Positions 62,018 through 64,000 of a stretch of DNA of 64,000 nucleotides are shown in pieces. The position numbers and the translations under genes were made by a program. The notes beneath the pieces were generated by a model that worked only from the letters and a program-made list of their open reading frames with translations, was not told where the DNA came from and did not search any database. Position 1 is the stretch's first letter; every line of letters begins with the position of its first letter. The stretch is from Loktanella sp. D2R18. Its GTDB lineage: Bacteria; Pseudomonadota; Alphaproteobacteria; Rhodobacterales; Rhodobacteraceae. The stretch spans positions 362,965 to 426,964 of the forward strand of contig NZ_QOCG01000006.1 of the NCBI RefSeq assembly GCF_003318235.1, in the 5' to 3' direction.

Positions 62018-64000
62018 ATGATTCGACAATTTTATACGTGGAGATTTGCGGTGGAGAGAAATATTTTTTGGACGGGAAGCCGAGTTGCAGTCGGATTGAT
62101 CGTTTGGGCGATGGGGGCAAGCGGTGCTCAGGCTCAAGCCGTGGATGCAACAGCCAACAGCGGAACCACTGGCAGCCAAATCGCACTGATTGTGCCACAG
62201 CTTAACAACACAGTGAACGATGTGATCGTATCGGGTTTTCCTTCTGATGCTGTCTTATCTGCCGGTGTGCAGGACATTACCGACGACACCGTGTGGTTTA
62301 TTTCTGCGTCTGACATTACGGCTGGCGTTACTTTTACGACAAGCACATCAGGATCGTACGACCTGACCTTTGCTCAAGCAACATCAGGCAACCAATTTAC
62401 GGCTTTTGATAATGGGACGTTTGGATCGGGAGCGTCAGAATTCAGCGCGGCAAGCTTGGGAAGCGGGACGAGCTTTACATTCGTCGATGGAACGGGTGCG
62501 ACACAGATTACCCCAGGTGAATATGCGATCGTGCAAAGTACGGATGCGGTCGAACGCGCCAATGTCGCAAATGAGGCATCATGCGATGGTATTTATCTAA
62601 GCTTAGATGATCAAGATAATCCGGGGTCCGGATATTTTGCTATGTACGATGCGCAAAGTGCGACAACAGATCCAAACCAAACGTTTATAACCGCGACAAT
62701 CACGGGTCTTTTGGCAAATACAGAATACAGTGTTAGCTATGATGCGGGCAACGTTTATACTGGTTTTAATAGATTTTGTCGCGCCAATGCTGACAATGTT
62801 TTCCCTGAATTCAGTGTGCGCCTAAGCGATGATGCTGGCACAACGCCAACCGCCGCTGACGAGATATCTAATACAGGTTTATTGTCTGGGCAAACAGCTT
62901 GGACAACTTTTAGCAACACGTTCACGACTGGCGCTTCACAAACCGATGCCGTCATGACCGTCGTTATGACCGGAACCGGTGGCGTAATCGGGGCTGATGT
63001 TATTTTTGATAACTTTATGTTCTCAGCCAACTCAGCTGATACAGAGACTTACGTTGTTATTGCAGAACCGGTGGCTAACAACGATCTTGTTGAAGATCAG
63101 ACACCTGGCGCTGCTGTTGAGGACATTGACATCTTAGGCAATGATACTGTCGGTGACACGGCTTTGGATACGTCCACGGTTGTCTTTACGACAACAGGCG
63201 TGTCGGGTGCGACCTTGGCAACCGATGGCAAGACTTTGACTGTGCTTGATGAAGGCGAATGGACCGTAAACAGCGATGGTACGGTGACATTTACGCCGGA
63301 GATTGGCTATACAGGTGATCCGACCCCCGTGTCGTACACTGTCGACGATGAAGATGGCGATACCTCTAACGAAGCCACGGTTACGGTGACTTATACTGAC
63401 CCTGAGCCCGCGATTGAGTTGGTTCAGACGGTGACGGGTGTTGAAGATACCAATGGTGACGGTATTTTTGGCAATGCTGGTGACACCATCCTTTATGAGT
63501 ACACAGCCGAAAACACAGGCGATACGGGTCTTGCTGATCTTGTGATTGACGACAATGGTCTGGGTGATTTGACCGCGGCTGGTGTGACGTTTGACGATAC
63601 TGGTATCGAAAATATCACGCTTGACGTTGGCGAAGGCCCTGTTGTTGTTGCGACGGCGGAATACATTATCCAGCCCGGCGATAGCGGCGACCTTGAAACT
63701 CAACCCACGATAACCTCGACGGCGGTTGCGGTTGATGATGCGGGTGACATCGTTCTTGATGGCGGTGAAACGGTGCCTTTGTTTGACGAAGATGGTGACG
63801 AACTTGATGCGGTGACGGATGTCAGTGACACAGGATCAGAACCCGTGATCCCACAAGGTGGGACAGACGGTTCAACAGCCGTGCCAACACAAGTGAGCGC
63901 GCCTGCGACCACCGACACAGACGGGACGTCTGGCAATGATGCGGATGAAACCACCGTTGTGACTTTGCCTGATCTTGAGACTGAACTGAGCACGACGCAG
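62018..64000 (+). CDS. Large secreted repeat protein (Ig/cadherin-like and DUF11-like), 3' end missing
   Basis: The frame is open from ATG 62018 to the window end (661 codons). The N-terminus (SRVAVGLIVWAMGASGAQAQ) is a signal peptide. About 300 residues of Thr/Ser/Asp-rich sequence follow, then an acidic cadherin/Ig-like module (VANNDLVEDQTPGAAV to DGDTSNEATVTVTY, about 350-465) and a DUF11-like module with GVEDTNGDGIFGNAGDTI (about 475), then a Thr/Asp-rich stretch. Aspartates in DxNxD patterns suggest calcium binding. It is probably a surface adhesin or biofilm protein exported by a system not visible here. GTG 62051 (TGGAG upstream) is an alternative start. Confidence 0.8.
   Translation, partial: MIRQFYTWRFAVERNIFWTGSRVAVGLIVWAMGASGAQAQAVDATANSGTTGSQIALIVPQLNNTVNDVIVSGFPSDAVLSAGVQDITDDTVWFISASDITAGVTFTTSTSGSYDLTFAQATSGNQFTAFDNGTFGSGASEFSAASLGSGTSFTFVDGTGATQITPGEYAIVQSTDAVERANVANEASCDGIYLSLDDQDNPGSGYFAMYDAQSATTDPNQTFITATITGLLANTEYSVSYDAGNVYTGFNRFCRANADNVFPEFSVRLSDDAGTTPTAADEISNTGLLSGQTAWTTFSNTFTTGASQTDAVMTVVMTGTGGVIGADVIFDNFMFSANSADTETYVVIAEPVANNDLVEDQTPGAAVEDIDILGNDTVGDTALDTSTVVFTTTGVSGATLATDGKTLTVLDEGEWTVNSDGTVTFTPEIGYTGDPTPVSYTVDDEDGDTSNEATVTVTYTDPEPAIELVQTVTGVEDTNGDGIFGNAGDTILYEYTAENTGDTGLADLVIDDNGLGDLTAAGVTFDDTGIENITLDVGEGPVVVATAEYIIQPGDSGDLETQPTITSTAVAVDDAGDIVLDGGETVPLFDEDGDELDAVTDVSDTGSEPVIPQGGTDGSTAVPTQVSAPATTDTDGTSGNDADETTVVTLPDLETELSTTQ

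Overview
The window reads as core chromosome of a marine alphaproteobacterium of the order Rhodobacterales (Roseobacter group). The evidence is moderate-to-high GC with alphaproteobacterial codon use, the glyQ-orf-glyS-PPDK-like block, folB-folP-glmM, a solitary ctaD, NsrR and Fnr-type sites beside cydDCAB(X), OxyR facing a peroxiredoxin, and an IS1182-type insertion sequence of the kind common in Octadecabacter/Loktanella-like genomes. The genus is a guess. I saw no rRNA, tRNA, CRISPR array, prophage or recognisable defence island. Genes are dense on both strands and mostly housekeeping.

Layout. 1-2.8 kb: end of an anti-sigma factor gene, a fasciclin protein, a Tat-exported MsrB and a small membrane protein. 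2.9-9.4 kb: J-domain protein facing BolA, a DUF4177-like protein, gatB, an acyltransferase and pepN. 9.6-14.7 kb: malate synthase G with a GlcG-like protein, a class I glutamine-amidotransferase-like hydrolase and TrkH. 14.8-16.4 kb: an intact IS1182-family element. 16.8-19.2 kb: a PagL-like protein and a trypsin-like protein, each lacking catalytic residues. 19.4-25.7 kb: both glycyl-tRNA synthetase subunits with a coupled small membrane protein between them, then a PPDK-like protein. 25.8-30.7 kb: cell-wall hydrolase, folB, folP, glmM, TerB-like protein. 30.8-33.1 kb: NIPSNAP/ABM/EamA operon facing an ArsR regulator. 33.2-36.4 kb: ilvC facing two Lrp-type regulators, then a UbiH-type hydroxylase. 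36.5-43.1 kb: HAD nucleotidase, GntR regulator, large GT2 glycosyltransferase, carA, YqeY, DUF2244 protein, GT25. 43.2-48.0 kb: ctaD, then an unusual pair of a BMP-type binding protein and a PBP-OmpA fusion. 48.4-51.5 kb: a peroxide/thiol stress cluster (oxyR, 1-Cys type peroxiredoxin, dps, persulfide-dioxygenase-like hydrolase). 51.5-53.7 kb: AraC regulator and SLC13-like transporter. 53.7-60.7 kb: nsrR and cydDC-cydAB with a frameshifted cydX. 61.0-61.6 kb: IS66 remnant. 62.0-64.0 kb: 5' part of a large secreted repeat protein running off the window.

How genes work together. The clearest regulatory logic is at oxyR-prx, where a 14/16 match to the OxyR tetrad box lies between the divergent genes, and at the cyd cluster, where Fnr-type boxes precede both cydDC and cydAB next to a three-cysteine NsrR. 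The cyd block supplies both the heme/thiol exporter needed for assembly and the bd oxidase itself, complementing the aa3-type subunit I at 43-45 kb.

I do not see a clear-cut undescribed system. The best leads are the BMP/PBP-OmpA pair with its upstream operator-like palindrome, the glycosyltransferase with an MshEN-like N-terminus, the pseudo-enzymes at 16.8-19.2 kb, the PPDK homologue with a decayed ATP-grasp half, and the NIPSNAP/ABM/EamA/ArsR cassette.
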